DNA of 64,000 nt from Aquatica leii (Eukaryota > Arthropoda > Insecta > Coleoptera > Lampyridae), in NCBI GenBank assembly GCA_035610365.1, contig CM069432.1, forward strand, positions 164,236,035-164,300,034, written 5' to 3'. Below are positions 42,965 to 54,424 of the stretch, one piece after another (within the stretch, counting starts at the first letter, position 1; every line of letters begins with the position of its first letter). A model generated the notes under the pieces. It was not told where the DNA came from, ran no database searches, and saw only the letters and a program-made list of their open reading frames with translations. The position numbers and the translations under genes were made by a program.

Positions 42965-45940
42965 ATAACATTCTAAATATAAAATTACAAAATAAACCGT
43001 TTCAAAAAAAACAAATTTGTTAATGACAAATAAAAAAATAAAAGGTTCCATTCATTATTAAAGTGTTACTTTTTACAGAGTTGCTCCGATGTATAGCGCT
43101 AAATAATGAAACGTTAAAACAACTAAATTCGCCATTTTAACTCTGCATTTTGGTATTTTTTGCAAAGCGTTTTTTTATATTATTTAAAAAATTGACGAAC
43201 TACTTAAGTAATAAAAAAATATTAATTATTCTTGGTTTTACTTTTTACTTTTTATAGCGATGTGCCAAAGCTGTTAATTTTGTCTTTATGACGTTGGATT
43301 TACGCATTTGAATACTTTTCGCCAACACGTTTTTATAGTTTTACTTATTGTAATTCTGTTTTGAAATAAATTAATTGTTTGCATTGCTTTTTTTTTTCTT
43401 AAAATGTATATTAGATATTAAATCGTTCGACATTGATCTTTGTCATACAGTCGAGTGGAGGATTCTACCGATTTCCTTTAGGTATAAGTTCTATATGTAA
43501 GTCATTGATTTAAACAACTTTTTATTTCACATTAACAAATAAACACGTTTACAGTTCACATTCAAGAAATATATAACTTATACAGTTTGAAACTTTGCTC
43601 CATAGTGCCGTGATTACCGCATTGTCCGCAATTTTATTTACATAAGTTTACTTAAAACAATTACTACTACTAATGTTAATTATTTAAAATTTGAACTGTT
43701 ATTAATCAATCTAGACCCCATAACTTTATCTTTTTCTACGTTTCTAATTTAGACATGTAGTTGATGAAATGAAACTCCATATTAACTATTTAGAAGCATT
43801 ATATTGAATAATGATTATACAAACTTGTCTTCTCCAGTTGCTAAAATATTTCAGTGTCAACGACTGTAATTATTGGAAACCCCAAGATGACTTTAATGTA
43901 TTAATTAGTCGAAACAATTGTAGTTGTGTTAAATACAAAATATTTGTAGAAAACAAGTTTGTTTAATTACAATTTAATTTTTAAAAAACTTTCTCTTAAA
44001 AACACCTTGTAAACATTAAGTATTGATTACGTTTTCCTGGAATGCTAACGCATTTTTAACTTTAAAGTACACATATGATTAGGTGATTAGGTGATTCAAC
44101 CAACAAAACTAAAAAACAGCTTTGAAAAAATTCTATTTAGTAAACTACGTGGTAAAGAAGAACTTATATATGCGTTACTAAATGTTTCTATTGTATCACT
44201 ATGTAATTGCAAATATCAGACTTAGGACTAATACTTTCCGAAGTCGGCAACTTAAAACACTACTTGCTTAAAAAAGTTTATATTAAAAAAAAGTAATGAG
44301 TGCATCAGATTGTCAGACTAATTTTATAAAAAAACTAGTCAATAGAAAAGTAAAAGTAGAACTAGTTACTAAATTTTACCGTTTCTAAAAAGTTCTTTCA
44401 TATTAGTCTCTTATCAAAAAAGGTAAATCAAACAACAAAATTCAAATTGATAAAATAAGCATTTAAAAAAAAAAATAAGAAAAACAAATAATCTGGTGTA
44501 TGGTACAAATATTTGTTGGTTTAGAATGAACAACAAAGTGGTACATCCGAATTAAATAAAAAAGAAAATAAAAATTAATTATGTAACTGTTTGAACGATG
44601 AAAAAGCAATGGGTAAATAATTTTGAGATACTTTGTTTTTCTTGAAAACGCGTATTATTTTGAATTCTTCTGTGCTTAATATATAATTACTTTAACTTAA
44701 GCCATTATTCAGGTTATATTTTTTTAATTTAAACATATAACTAAAAATAAATGTAGTACACAAAGTTGATGTAAAATTAACACCGCGAAAAACAACTAAC
44801 TAATTTTATGGGTAAATCAGTTACCATAGCTAAATGAAATTTAATAATTCAAATGGAAAATTTAACGTCTATTATATTTAAAAGTGTACATTGTAAGCGA
44901 TGAAAATCATAAAAATGCAAATTTTATCACATTTACAATTTTATAGACCATAACCAAATAACATTGATTATTTTATAATCTACTGATAAATTACAAGTAT
45001 AACTGAATACTAATATCCGATTAATTTTAAAATACAGATTGTGTGAATTTTGCTGTCTTTGTAAGGTGTATAAAATTTGGTGCTTATCAATTTTCTTAAT
45101 TTCAATGCAAAAAACTTTATCACAAATTAAAATTTCAAAATAAATTTCATTCATATTTACTTATATATGTAATTGTATAAAATATTAATTACGAATACTT
45201 TTGTTGATGTATTAATTCAAAACGCGTTCAAACACATATACTTTAAAAATTATGACAAATAATATTAAAAAGAAATGAAATACATTTAACTAAATATGCA
45301 GTTACCAATGTAGTTTAAAATGAATGAAAAATTATAACATTGTTAAAGAATAAATTTTTTTTTAAATTTAATGTTAGTGTAAATAGTTAGAATAGTTTAC
45401 AAAAAAAGGTTGTATTAACTTCATGTCCTTGTAAAAAGTAAACCAATCTTGACAGTTTATCGAAATTTATTAACTTGAATTTAATTTACTTTACATGTGT
45501 TACTATAATGTTGCATTGTATTTTAGTTTATTAAAAATGTATAATCGATTCTTTTAATACTTACTAAAAATCAAGGTTGTGTTTTTCTAAATTACATAAA
45601 TTCTTATAACTTTCTTTTAATAACAAAATATCTACGTTTGTAGTAAACGCATTAATTTGCATTTTTTGTGTTTGATTTAAATCAGTAATGATTGTTTTTG
45701 AATATGTTTTAGACTGTAATAAAATTTAAATGCTCTAACGATTGTATAATTTAATTAAAATTTTATTTTATGTAATGGGAATATTACAATAACAACGCTT
45801 CCTGAAAGCAAATGTTACTAACTGCATAAATGTACAATTAGGTCAATTATAAATCCGTAGAACGTCGGATAACAAAAATAAATTTAAAAAGACGATTTAG
45901 AAACACATCGCTTTCCAGGATTCAAGGACAATCGAACGAC
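42965..45940. other. Intron sequence, no feature recognised
   Basis: A+T-rich; the ORF 44933-45154 minus shows no motif. Confidence 0.5.
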
Positions 45941-45944
45941 TTAC

Positions 45945-46178
45945 CCCTATATGCTGTCCGTCGACAAACACCTGTGGCACTAGAACATGGTCGCAACGCA
46001 TGCGGTCTCGAATTTCAGCTTGAAATTCAGTGCTCATAAAGACATCTCTCTCTTCAAATTTTACGAGAAGGGTTCTTAATATTTGTTTTACTTTCATGCA
46101 ATTGTTGTATGTTTCTCTAACAATACCCATTGTTGTTGTGTATACTACCAATTTTCCCGCATCCTTTTCTTTATAGCT
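45945..46178 (-). CDS. GRXCR1-like: GRXCR1-like gene, glutaredoxin-domain exon
   Basis: A 234-bp exon (78 codons) between the acceptor TTTTTTTACAG (46181-46179 side) and the donor GTAAGT (45944-45939). It encodes KLVVYTTTMGIVRETYNNC, then KVKQILRTLLVKFEERDVFM and VPQVFVDGQHIG: the glutaredoxin fold with beta-1, the active-site helix, the VPQVF cis-proline loop and the GQHIG turn. As is usual in this family, the classical CPYC active site is absent; only the Cys of YNNC is near that position, so ordinary oxidoreductase activity is doubtful. The exon joins 28005-27940 in phase 0 across an intron of about 18 kb filled with transposons. Upstream exons were not found. Confidence 0.95.
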
Positions 46179-46184
46179 CTGTAA

Positions 46185-48430
46185 AAAAAGATAAATTAGT
46201 TACGTACAAGGTTATTGCTAAATATTCTTATTTTCAGTACAATTAGACAATTATTTATGAGACAGATGAATTTCACGTTAAATTCATAAATTTATTAATA
46301 AATTTTTCAGAAAATCCTTGATCTACATTAAATATGTATAACTTCTGTGACCTTGTAAAGAATCGAAGTGTATTTTTAGAAAATCTTTTTATACATTACA
46401 AAATAATACAAAATATTTACACAAATAAATTGAATTATTAAATTTTTTAAAAAGATTACTAGAATCAGATTTAGTGCATTAATCTATTCAAAACCAGATC
46501 TATTAAACTGTCAAGAATAGAAGAATACTAACTGCGTCCATGTTGGATATAAATTAAAATCACTTTAAACAAATATGAAAATCTTCCTATTAAAAAATAT
46601 TAAAACAAAAATTGAAAATTAAAACTGCACAAATAAAAACTAAATCTTTCACTAATTATTTTAATTAAAATTGTATAAGGCAAAATATTCAAAAAATAGA
46701 AAACTATAACTATAGTGAATGGTAAAATCGATAAATAGTCTTTTTACAAAAATCCATTCATCATAGAATTCAATGTTTGTAAGTCGTAACGTAAATTTGT
46801 AGAGTACGCAAAAGTTGATAATGCGGGGGCGTCATTGTAATGTAAAATCTATTTTCAGCTTTGTTGTTTACAAAAACATTAAACAAATGCTTTACTGTTT
46901 AATATAATCTGTAAACACATGCGATAACTACTTGTAAACTAAATTGAATAATTTCATAAAGATTCACAGAGCGTTACTAATAATTACTTTAAGAAACAAT
47001 TTAATTATATTGCTTTTAAACATACATGTACAATTTACATGTTTTTAATTATAATGAGTTTTAGTTTAAAATATCAAGGTAAAATCATATATTTCAGAAT
47101 CACGAAGTTTCGATGCAAAACACAATTGGTATTTTTTAAAAGTTCAAGGATTAAGTGAGACAAACGTCTGTATTAACGTAAAAACAATCACTGAGATATT
47201 TTAACAAAAGTTTACCAATAAATTTATTGTGTACAATAATGAAATTGATTTTAGCTATCGGTAAATAGCAAACGCAGAAGCACAAATTGCTTTCGAATCT
47301 CATGAGGAAGCACCTAAAGTTCAAGGTAGATCTTAACAATTAATTTTCATATCTTAAAAAAAATGATTTATAGTGTAAGTTGAATCTACAGGTTTTATCT
47401 AATACATAATTTATAGTTTTAAGTTTAGACACGTTTAAGAATTAGCGTAACTGCAAAATATTATTTGATTATAAAATGCTTATAAAGAACAAGTTATACT
47501 TTTACTCTGTAAATATTTAATCAGGTTGTGACTGTGGATTCATGCGTAAACTTTCATTTTTACTCAACCATTAATAAATAATCTTTTTTTAAATAAAACA
47601 ACATGTACTAAGAGTAAAAAATATTATGTCTTGTTTATAGAATAAGCAATTTTAAGGCTACACAAATAAAACCTTTATTATTCTGTATCTACATTGAATT
47701 TACATTAAAAAGTTTAACGATCACCATAAAGCATCTTCAAAATATAGTTTAAGACCGCGTAACCTAAACCTCAATTAAAATATAGCATTGTTTGGAAAAT
47801 TAGAAATTGAATATTTAAAAGTGCCATCAAATTTATTATGCTATATCGTGATAATATCATTGAAATTCTAGAAAAAAGTATGTCGAATGTAAATGCACAT
47901 GTTCAACACACTTACATATTAGTGTGGTCTTTAGGTTAAATCTACTAAAATATTGTATTTTAAAGGCAACCTACTCTCGGTTACATCCAAATAGTATTTA
48001 TAAAACAAGGTATCATATGTCAAAATAAAAAAATAGTAATTTATTATAAATAATACATGATCAAAAATGGTTTTATTTTGAACAATAAATATTGACTAAC
48101 TTTCCGCCAAATAACATAAAGTTTACTTTAATTGACATTCACGATAACATTGAAAACAATGCAAAATTGATTTTGTATCTTAAGAGTGTATTTTGTTATA
48201 TGTTAATTTAAACTTAAATAAATTACTTACAACAGTAAGTTTCAAATAAAAAAGTAAACATAAAGTTATGATAAACAAAAAATAAATAAAATACTTATTA
48301 AAAACATGTGGCTATTAATTATAAAATACAAAAACTAACGGGTTTTATTGTTTTATTTACTTAATTGTAAAAATGAATTATTGTATATGATAACAATAAG
48401 TACTTGACAAGTACAATAATCTGTTATTTT
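46185..48430. other. No feature recognised
   Basis: Upstream intron side of the GRXCR-like gene. A+T-rich; the ORF 47151-47339 minus has no motif. Confidence 0.5.
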
Positions 48431-48437
48431 TGTTGTT

Positions 48438-48456
48438 ATTATATATATATATCTCT
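48438..48456. repeat. (AT)n tract at LINE 3' end
   Basis: TATATATATATAT directly after the C-terminus of the RT fragment. RTE-type LINEs commonly end in short tandem repeats, so this is probably the element tail. Confidence 0.6.
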
Positions 48457-49600
48457 CACGGCTTTTCTAATCCCATCGTTCCAGGAACGCCGTGGTCTGC
48501 CTTTTTTGTTTTTTTCTCGTGGGTTTCTATGCAAATAATCGTTTCCGCCATCTGTTTTCCTCTACCCGTAGTATGTGCCCGAACCATTTTAAATTTCTCT
48601 TTTCAATCTTATCTATTATCGTTTCTGTTGCTTTCGTTGTTCTTCTAATTTCGTCATTTCGTACATGTTCCAGTCTTGAGCACTTCTTAGATAATCCATT
48701 TCCACAGACAATATTTTCCGTTTATCTTCTTCTTTTAATGTCCATACATCACTACCGTAACATAGCACTGTCTCTACCATGGTCTGGCTTATCCTCTTTT
48801 TATTCTTCTTATTAATATGTTTGTCACACCATATCGCTTTGCGTGCACTTTGTATCTTTAAATCTCTTGTTTACTTATGCCATCCTTGTCCACTATTGTT
48901 CCCAAATACTTGAATTTATCTACTTGCTTTATATTGATGTCATCGTTAATAAGAATTTGGAACTGTGCCTCAGAATTCACTACTAAATATTTTATTTGTT
49001 TCAAGCTGATCTTAAGTCCCCATTTTTTTATATTCATTGTATAGTCTTTTAAGCATCCTGGGCTAGTATACCTTGGTCGTCAGCGAAAAATAAAGTAAAC
49101 AGATTAGACGTATTGATTGGAATTCCCATCCCTTCACAAGGTTTTTTCCAATTTCTGAGTGCAACTTTTACGTATATATTAAAGAGCAGTGGAGATAAAC
49201 TACAGCCTTGTCGTAACCATTTTGTTGCACATATAGGCTCCGACAGCATATTTTTTTGTTTTACATACGTCACATTATCTTTGTTTAGTTCTTGGATGTT
49301 TTTAGTTAAGTAACTGCTTACTCCAATTGTTTTTAAGGTCTCCCACAGTTTATTTCTTGGTACATTATCGTACGCTTTGTTCAAATCAATAAATGTCATA
49401 TGTACTTCATCTCCTTTGCTAATTTTTTTCTCTATGAGCTGTTGTATGGTAAACAAATTATCAATACATCATCGTCCTGGAGTGAAGCCAAACTGATCTT
49501 CCCCGATCTTGTTACCGACCTCTTGTCTTACTCTTTTTTGTATTAGCTTGCCCCACAGTCTACTAAACGTATTTGCGTGTTTGCTTGCTTCGTTGTTTAT
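48457..49600 (-). pseudogene. RTE-type LINE reverse transcriptase, 5'-truncated
   Basis: A minus-strand RT and C-terminal region. From the upstream side: RLWGKLIQKRVRQEVG and EDQFGFTPGR, then IFTIQQLIEKK-like text, MTFIDLNKAYDNVPR, LRQGCSLSPLLFNIYV and the catalytic LFFADDQG. The main open frame is 49456-49049. After a frameshift it continues as KWGLKISLKQ, FKYLGTIV, LKWFGHILRVEENR and finally GRPRRSWNDGIRKAV. These motifs match the RTE-like family whose proteins end in a GRP-x2-SW-x-DGIR block. A stop after TPGR (about 49475) and later indels inactivate it. Endonuclease and 5' parts are missing. Confidence 0.8.
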
Positions 49601-49604
49601 TGTC

Positions 49605-51640
49605 TTTACATTTAGTAATTTATATTTTAGACATAAATGTTTCACTATTGTAAATTCGACAGAATAAACTATAGATTTATCATTATTTATTTCAACTTTA
49701 CTTCACTCTAATGATACTTGAAAATTACTGCTTACAGCTTTTAAGCATCTTACAATACTCTCATATAAGCGCGCTTCTTTTATCCTGTCGTAACACGATG
49801 TCTAACGATATAAAAACCTATCATATTTGATCTCAACTGCATTAACAACTATAAAACAAAAATAAAAACCTATTTTTACTATTTTGTATGTTTTAAAGAA
49901 CTAAACATTAATAATAATAAGTTACAACCACATGTACCTTTGCACGTTTTAGAAAACAACAAACGTACTAAATAATCAACAACCAAAAATTGACACACTA
50001 ATAAGCTAAGTAAAAAGTATTAAACGTGTCAATTAGAAAGGTAGTAATATATATGTTAACATCTGACAATAAATGGTGTAAAAAAAGTGTAAAAAGCTAA
50101 ATTTGGTTTTGCTTTGAACCATCAATATAAATGTATGTATGTATATTAAATGTGACGAAAAGTATTCAAAAGCTATGTTATAGTAGAAATTTTAAAATAC
50201 ATATTTGGTCACGATAAAATCTAAGTAAAATTCATAATTTAACTTTAATTAATGCAGGTAAAGTAATATGAAGAATAGTTTTAAATGTTTGTACAACTGC
50301 AGACTGGTTGCTTCAGAGTCAAACGTGACACAGACAACATTGTTAAGAACGCTACGTGATTGATATAATAAGTTATTTCTTACGGTTATTTTGTGAATTC
50401 TTAAAGTTTACATGGATTTGTGCACGTTATTTAAAATAATTTAAGAGTCAGTAAATGTCCTTTAAGAAAATAAGTTTTTCAAGCAAATAAATTCAGCTTT
50501 TTGCACAATTACTTACATTTCTTTAAAACGTACTGTTCACCTGTAATCTTATTATGTGATAAAGCAACAATAAATTTGTCAATAATAAATAGCAAAATTT
50601 AGATTTATTGTCAAATCCTCAAAATACTACGCTTAATCTAGAGGAAACTAAAACTACAAAGGGGGGACTTGGACGCAACATAAGAATTTCAATGTTAAAT
50701 CTTTAATGCAAAATTTGTTTTTCTGATTATTTTAAAAACAAATATAAACCAATGATTTTTAGAAAAAAACTGCATCTGTCCATACCACTGTTTACACTAT
50801 TTTATTTCTCAGAACTCAATAAAATAATATTCTATTAAAAAAAAATCGATGCCATGGAATTATAAAACCAAACAAGTGCACTTACATATAAATGTCATTA
50901 AATTCCAGTTATTTTATGAGTAATTATAAAACAAGTAATAAGATACAAAGTTTTATTTATTTTAAGAAAAAACTACAACAAAAATAGAAAATTATAGCAA
51001 ATGTACAAACAAACCCCCAATTACTGCTAAACAATGACCCAACTTGTCTAACATTTGCTAATTGATATTGTGATATTTTGTCACACTCGGCTTGGATACA
51101 ATTTTCTAGCTTTTCTTTATTTTGCAATGTTTGTCTAGAATAAATAACCAATAACCTAATTGAAGAAATTGTTATTTAAAAATTTGCACGCATCTGGGCT
51201 GTTGTGTGTGGGACAATCTACCATCGGGAACAATGTGATCTGAAAATTAAACTAAGTATTGTTTTGTATTTGATTTGTTTTACTGAAATAACAGGTCTAG
51301 TGGGATATATCCAAGTCAGAACGAAATATTTTCTATAAAGAACAGATTAGTTTTACGTCTAGTTCTGTCATTGTATTAAAAAAAATTGGATTAATGAGAC
51401 AATAAGATTCAATCAGTCAAATTCTTTCCCGATCGTATGACAGATCAATGTGCTGTAAAATATCGGTATGTCTAATAGGTATGTGATAAGTATTTGAAGA
51501 ACATCAAATTATATAATTAATGTAGATAAAACTTTTTAAAACTACCATTAGTCAAATCTGTTCGATGACACATATTGTGCAGTAAAATATTGCTGTCTAA
51601 TAGCTGATAAGTGATAAGCATTTGAAGGAAATATAAAAGT
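49605..51640. other. No feature recognised
   Basis: A+T-rich; the ORF 50957-51151 minus has no motif. An imperfect duplicate phrase (AAATATTG/TCGG...TCTAATAG...TGATAAG) appears at 51458-51492 and 51581-51620. Confidence 0.4.
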
Positions 51641-51645
51641 GATTA

Positions 51646-51785
51646 CCCAAACAACACATTGGTACAAAAAACGTCTAAATGTCCGTCTAATAAACGTTAA
51701 TAACGCGTTTAAAACCGTTTTAATGTCTAATAAACGTCTATTAGCCGGACATTTAGACGTTTTTTATACCAATGTGTTGCTTGGG
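51646..51785. mobile_element. MITE with 40-bp terminal inverted repeats and TA target
   Basis: CCCAAACAACACATTGGTAC... (left) and ...ATACCAATGTGTTGCTTGGG (right) pair over 40 bases with two mismatches. TA flanks both sides (51644-51645, 51786-51787), as expected for Tc1/mariner-type targets. The internal phrase GTCTAATAAACGT is present twice. Little decay suggests recent activity. Confidence 0.85.
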
Positions 51786-51966
51786 TATTTTACTGTGTGA
51801 TAACTTATTGTAGTTAAAAAAGTAAAATCGAATAAATACAATTAAACCATTTAAGTATCAATTCGTGTGATTTGTTTATGTTGATTGAATTAATTACATA
51901 TTAACAATAACATATATGTACATGAATCGCATAATATTAAATTAGTCCTTAGAAGCATGAAAACTG

Positions 51967-52168
51967 TTGTTATGCAAAAATTAAGCAGACATTTTTCGAC
52001 GAACTGGTAACAGTTTTCAAAACATTAATGTTTTTTTAAACGGAATGACTTATCCAAACTTAAAAAAAATACATTACATACATATGAAAAGGTTCTCTTT
52101 TTAAGTTTTTTATTTAGATTAGACTAGGTTCTTGCGTCCTATACAGTTTGTAAAATGTTTTTTAAGAT
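51967..52168 (+). repeat. Direct repeat R1 flanking a LINE fragment
   Basis: 202 bp beginning TTGTTATGCAAAAATTAAGC and ending TGTTTTTTAAGAT. About 98 percent identical to 52357-52562; most differences are in homopolymer runs. Confidence 0.95.
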
Positions 52169-52356
52169 TATTTTCCGTTTATCTTCTTCTTTTAATGTCC
52201 ATACATCACTACCATAACATAGCACTGTCTCTACCATGGTCTGGCTTATCCTCTTTTTATTCTTCTTATTAATATGTTTGTCACACCATATCGCTTTGCG
52301 TGCACTTTGTATCTTTTGCTAAATCTCTTGTTTACCTATGCCATCCTTGTCCACTA
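52169..52356 (-). pseudogene. Copied internal fragment of the RTE-type LINE
   Basis: Nearly identical to 48711-48898 (differences: CCATAAC for CCGTAAC, an extra TTGC-like 4 bases, CCTATG for CTTATG). It encodes only part of the RT C-terminal region, has neither end of the element, and sits exactly between two copies of the same 200-bp flank. Confidence 0.9.
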
Positions 52357-52562
52357 TTGTTATGCAAAAATTAAGCAGACATTTTTCGACGAACTGGTAA
52401 CAGTTTTCAAAACATTAATGTTTTTTTTAAACAGAATGACTTATCCAAACTTTAAAAAAAAATACATTACATACATATGAAAAGGTTCTCTTTTTAAGTT
52501 TTTTTATTTAGATTAGACTAGGTTCTTGCGTTCTATACAGCTTGTAAAATGTTTTTTAAGAT
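52357..52562 (+). repeat. Direct repeat R2 flanking a LINE fragment
   Basis: 206 bp, copy of 51967-52168. Confidence 0.95.
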
Positions 52563-52564
52563 AA

Positions 52565-53790
52565 CTACAATACATAATAGTATATCAATGAGTACTTGCA
52601 ATTAATAAACATATAAATAATTTCACCAGATCGAAGAAAATAGATTATTAGTAGTAGTTGTGAATGTGGTTGTAATTTTATGACTCTTTAAAATAGCTTC
52701 TAAATAATATATGGTAACAATTAAAACTAATAAGAGACCTGTAGACAATTACATATAGAAATAATGTAATTGGTTAGTATAGTTCATTTTTAAGTTTTTC
52801 TTGACAGTTGTGCTTTAAAATATTACTTTTAGACGTTTAGACTTTTAAAGGTTTTTGAATAAGAAAAGTATATGTCGTTTGCAGATAAGGATAACAGATA
52901 TAAACAAAAAAAAATAAATGAAAAAATATTACTGAAAAGGAATCTGAGTTTCCTCTTCCAAAATGTTAACCAAAGCAATTAATAGTTTCTGGAATCGAGT
53001 TTTGTATTGATTGTCCTACTAGAGGACTTTTACAATATTTTTTATTTACTGTATAAAAATAAAACTGCTTATGTACTTAATTATAATATTTAAATGATTA
53101 CACGAAATGAAAGTAGATCTTAAATTTTAATTTGATTACTTTATATTACGACAAGTTGCAACTGCTATGAATGTTAGTCACGATAAATAATAATGTTGCT
53201 AAATAAAACAAAACTCAACTACATGAAACTAGTAACTAGTAAACCCGTTTTTGATATTGATTATTTTCATTTATATGCTATTTATAAGTTTCAAATATTA
53301 TAGACACTATCCAAACAACCAAACAGAAAGAAATAAAGAAATTCAAAAGTGGTGGATTAGGAAATTTGAATTTGATTGTAAAGCAACTTGCAATAAACTT
53401 TAGTACAGAAAGAGACATAGATAAAATCAATGAGAAACACATGTTACGAAAGATGGTATAGAAGTTATGTTAGTTCAATCTTGTATATTGTAAACTGTCT
53501 TCGACCTTTCAAAAGTTAATAAGGTGAAATTACTTTTAAACTTTATATTTCATCTTTGTTTTCTGCTTAGGCTACCGCCTGTTTTCTCCACACTTTAGAC
53601 TGTGTCTACTGATGAGGATATTCAGCACTCTGTACATGCTTTTGGAGGACGTACCACTTTATTTGTTGTGCGGGTTAATCCACATGTAAGAAACTATGAA
53701 GTTGTTACTGAACGAATAAATACTTAACGAATAAATACTTTTGAACCACGTTCCATATTTATACTTTTCACGAAATTCATAAAACTTAGA
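52565..53790. other. No gene recognised
   Basis: A+T-rich apart from a somewhat G+C-richer stretch around 53565-53690 with no recognised coding or element sequence. A short tandem CGAATAAATACTT duplication occurs at 53714-53741. Confidence 0.45.
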
Positions 53791-53928
53791 AAGCTTACAA
53801 ACATTTTACAAAATTTGACGGTTCAACAGTCATGTCGCTGTCTTCTTCGGAAAACTGAAAAAAAAACTTTTTGTTGTTACTTAAATAGTAAATATTACAA
53901 CTGCGAATTTAGAAAAATGTATTTGAAT

Positions 53929-54162
53929 ATTACGCGGCATAATACACCTATCTGTACTACGCAAACGCGCAAAAATTGTTTATATAAATATTGCAATTTG
54001 TTTTATATAACTGTGGAAACCGCATTACAGTATTTTAGTGCTGAAAAATCGAAATAGGACGAAACAGCTGTCCACTGGTCTCAAATGACGGTTTCTGCAA
54101 TTATATAATAAAATTTTTGCACTTGCGTGGTACCTACAATTAGGATCGTTATGCCGCGTATT
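53929..54162. mobile_element. Foldback MITE, CGCGGCAT ends
   Basis: ACGCGGCATAATACACCTA... and ...TAGGATCGTTATGCCGCGT are terminal inverted repeats. Pairing continues inward through TACGCAAACGCGCAAAAATTG / AAATTTTTGCACTTGCGTGG and TATAAATATTGCAA / TTGCAATTATATA, so almost the whole 230 bp can fold. ATT on both sides is a candidate 3-bp target duplication (Harbinger-like size, inference). Confidence 0.75.
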
Positions 54163-54360
54163 ACTTAAAGTTTAGAATTGTATCTACCAAAAAATACTTT
54201 TTTGTCGTTTTTCTCAAGAAATTTGTGTTCTATTGCATTCCCAAATATAATTTATATATTTTTTGGTTTAAATTCCGTGCTAGAGATTCTTTTTTAACTG
54301 AAACGCTTTGATCTGCAAAAGAAAACTCTACCCGATGTTATAAATAATAAGTCTTTCCGT

Positions 54361-54421
54361 GATTTGAATGCCAGCGTAGTAAATAAGCGACAAACGCTTG
54401 ACCCACTGCACCACGGCGCTC
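54361..54421 (-). mobile_element. tRNA-derived SINE head
   Basis: On the minus strand it starts GAGCGCCGTGGTGCAGTGG, with box A TGGTGCAGTGG (54413-54403), then GCTTATTTACTACGCTGG, and a box B-like GGCATTCAAATC (54372-54361). This matches the promoter layout of a tRNA but cannot form a full cloverleaf. A related decayed copy is at 41960-42015. The SINE body would extend to lower coordinates; its end is not recognised. Confidence 0.6.
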
Positions 54422-54424
54422 TAA

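Noticed and set aside
51967-52562. Tandem array or CRISPR-like repeat
   Set aside because: Only two units, each 200 bp, with a LINE-derived spacer; no array structure.
53799-53854. Possible upstream exon of the GRXCR-like gene (minus; strong TTTTTTTTCAG acceptor, GTAAGC donor, reads FSEEDSDMTVEPSNFVK)
   Set aside because: Its only open frame ends in phase 2, which would put a stop in the next known exon if joined to it directly, and the text is not recognised. Kept out without transcript evidence.
54361-54421. Functional tRNA gene
   Set aside because: Box A and box B are present, but no acceptor stem or complete cloverleaf can be formed. A SINE head fits better.
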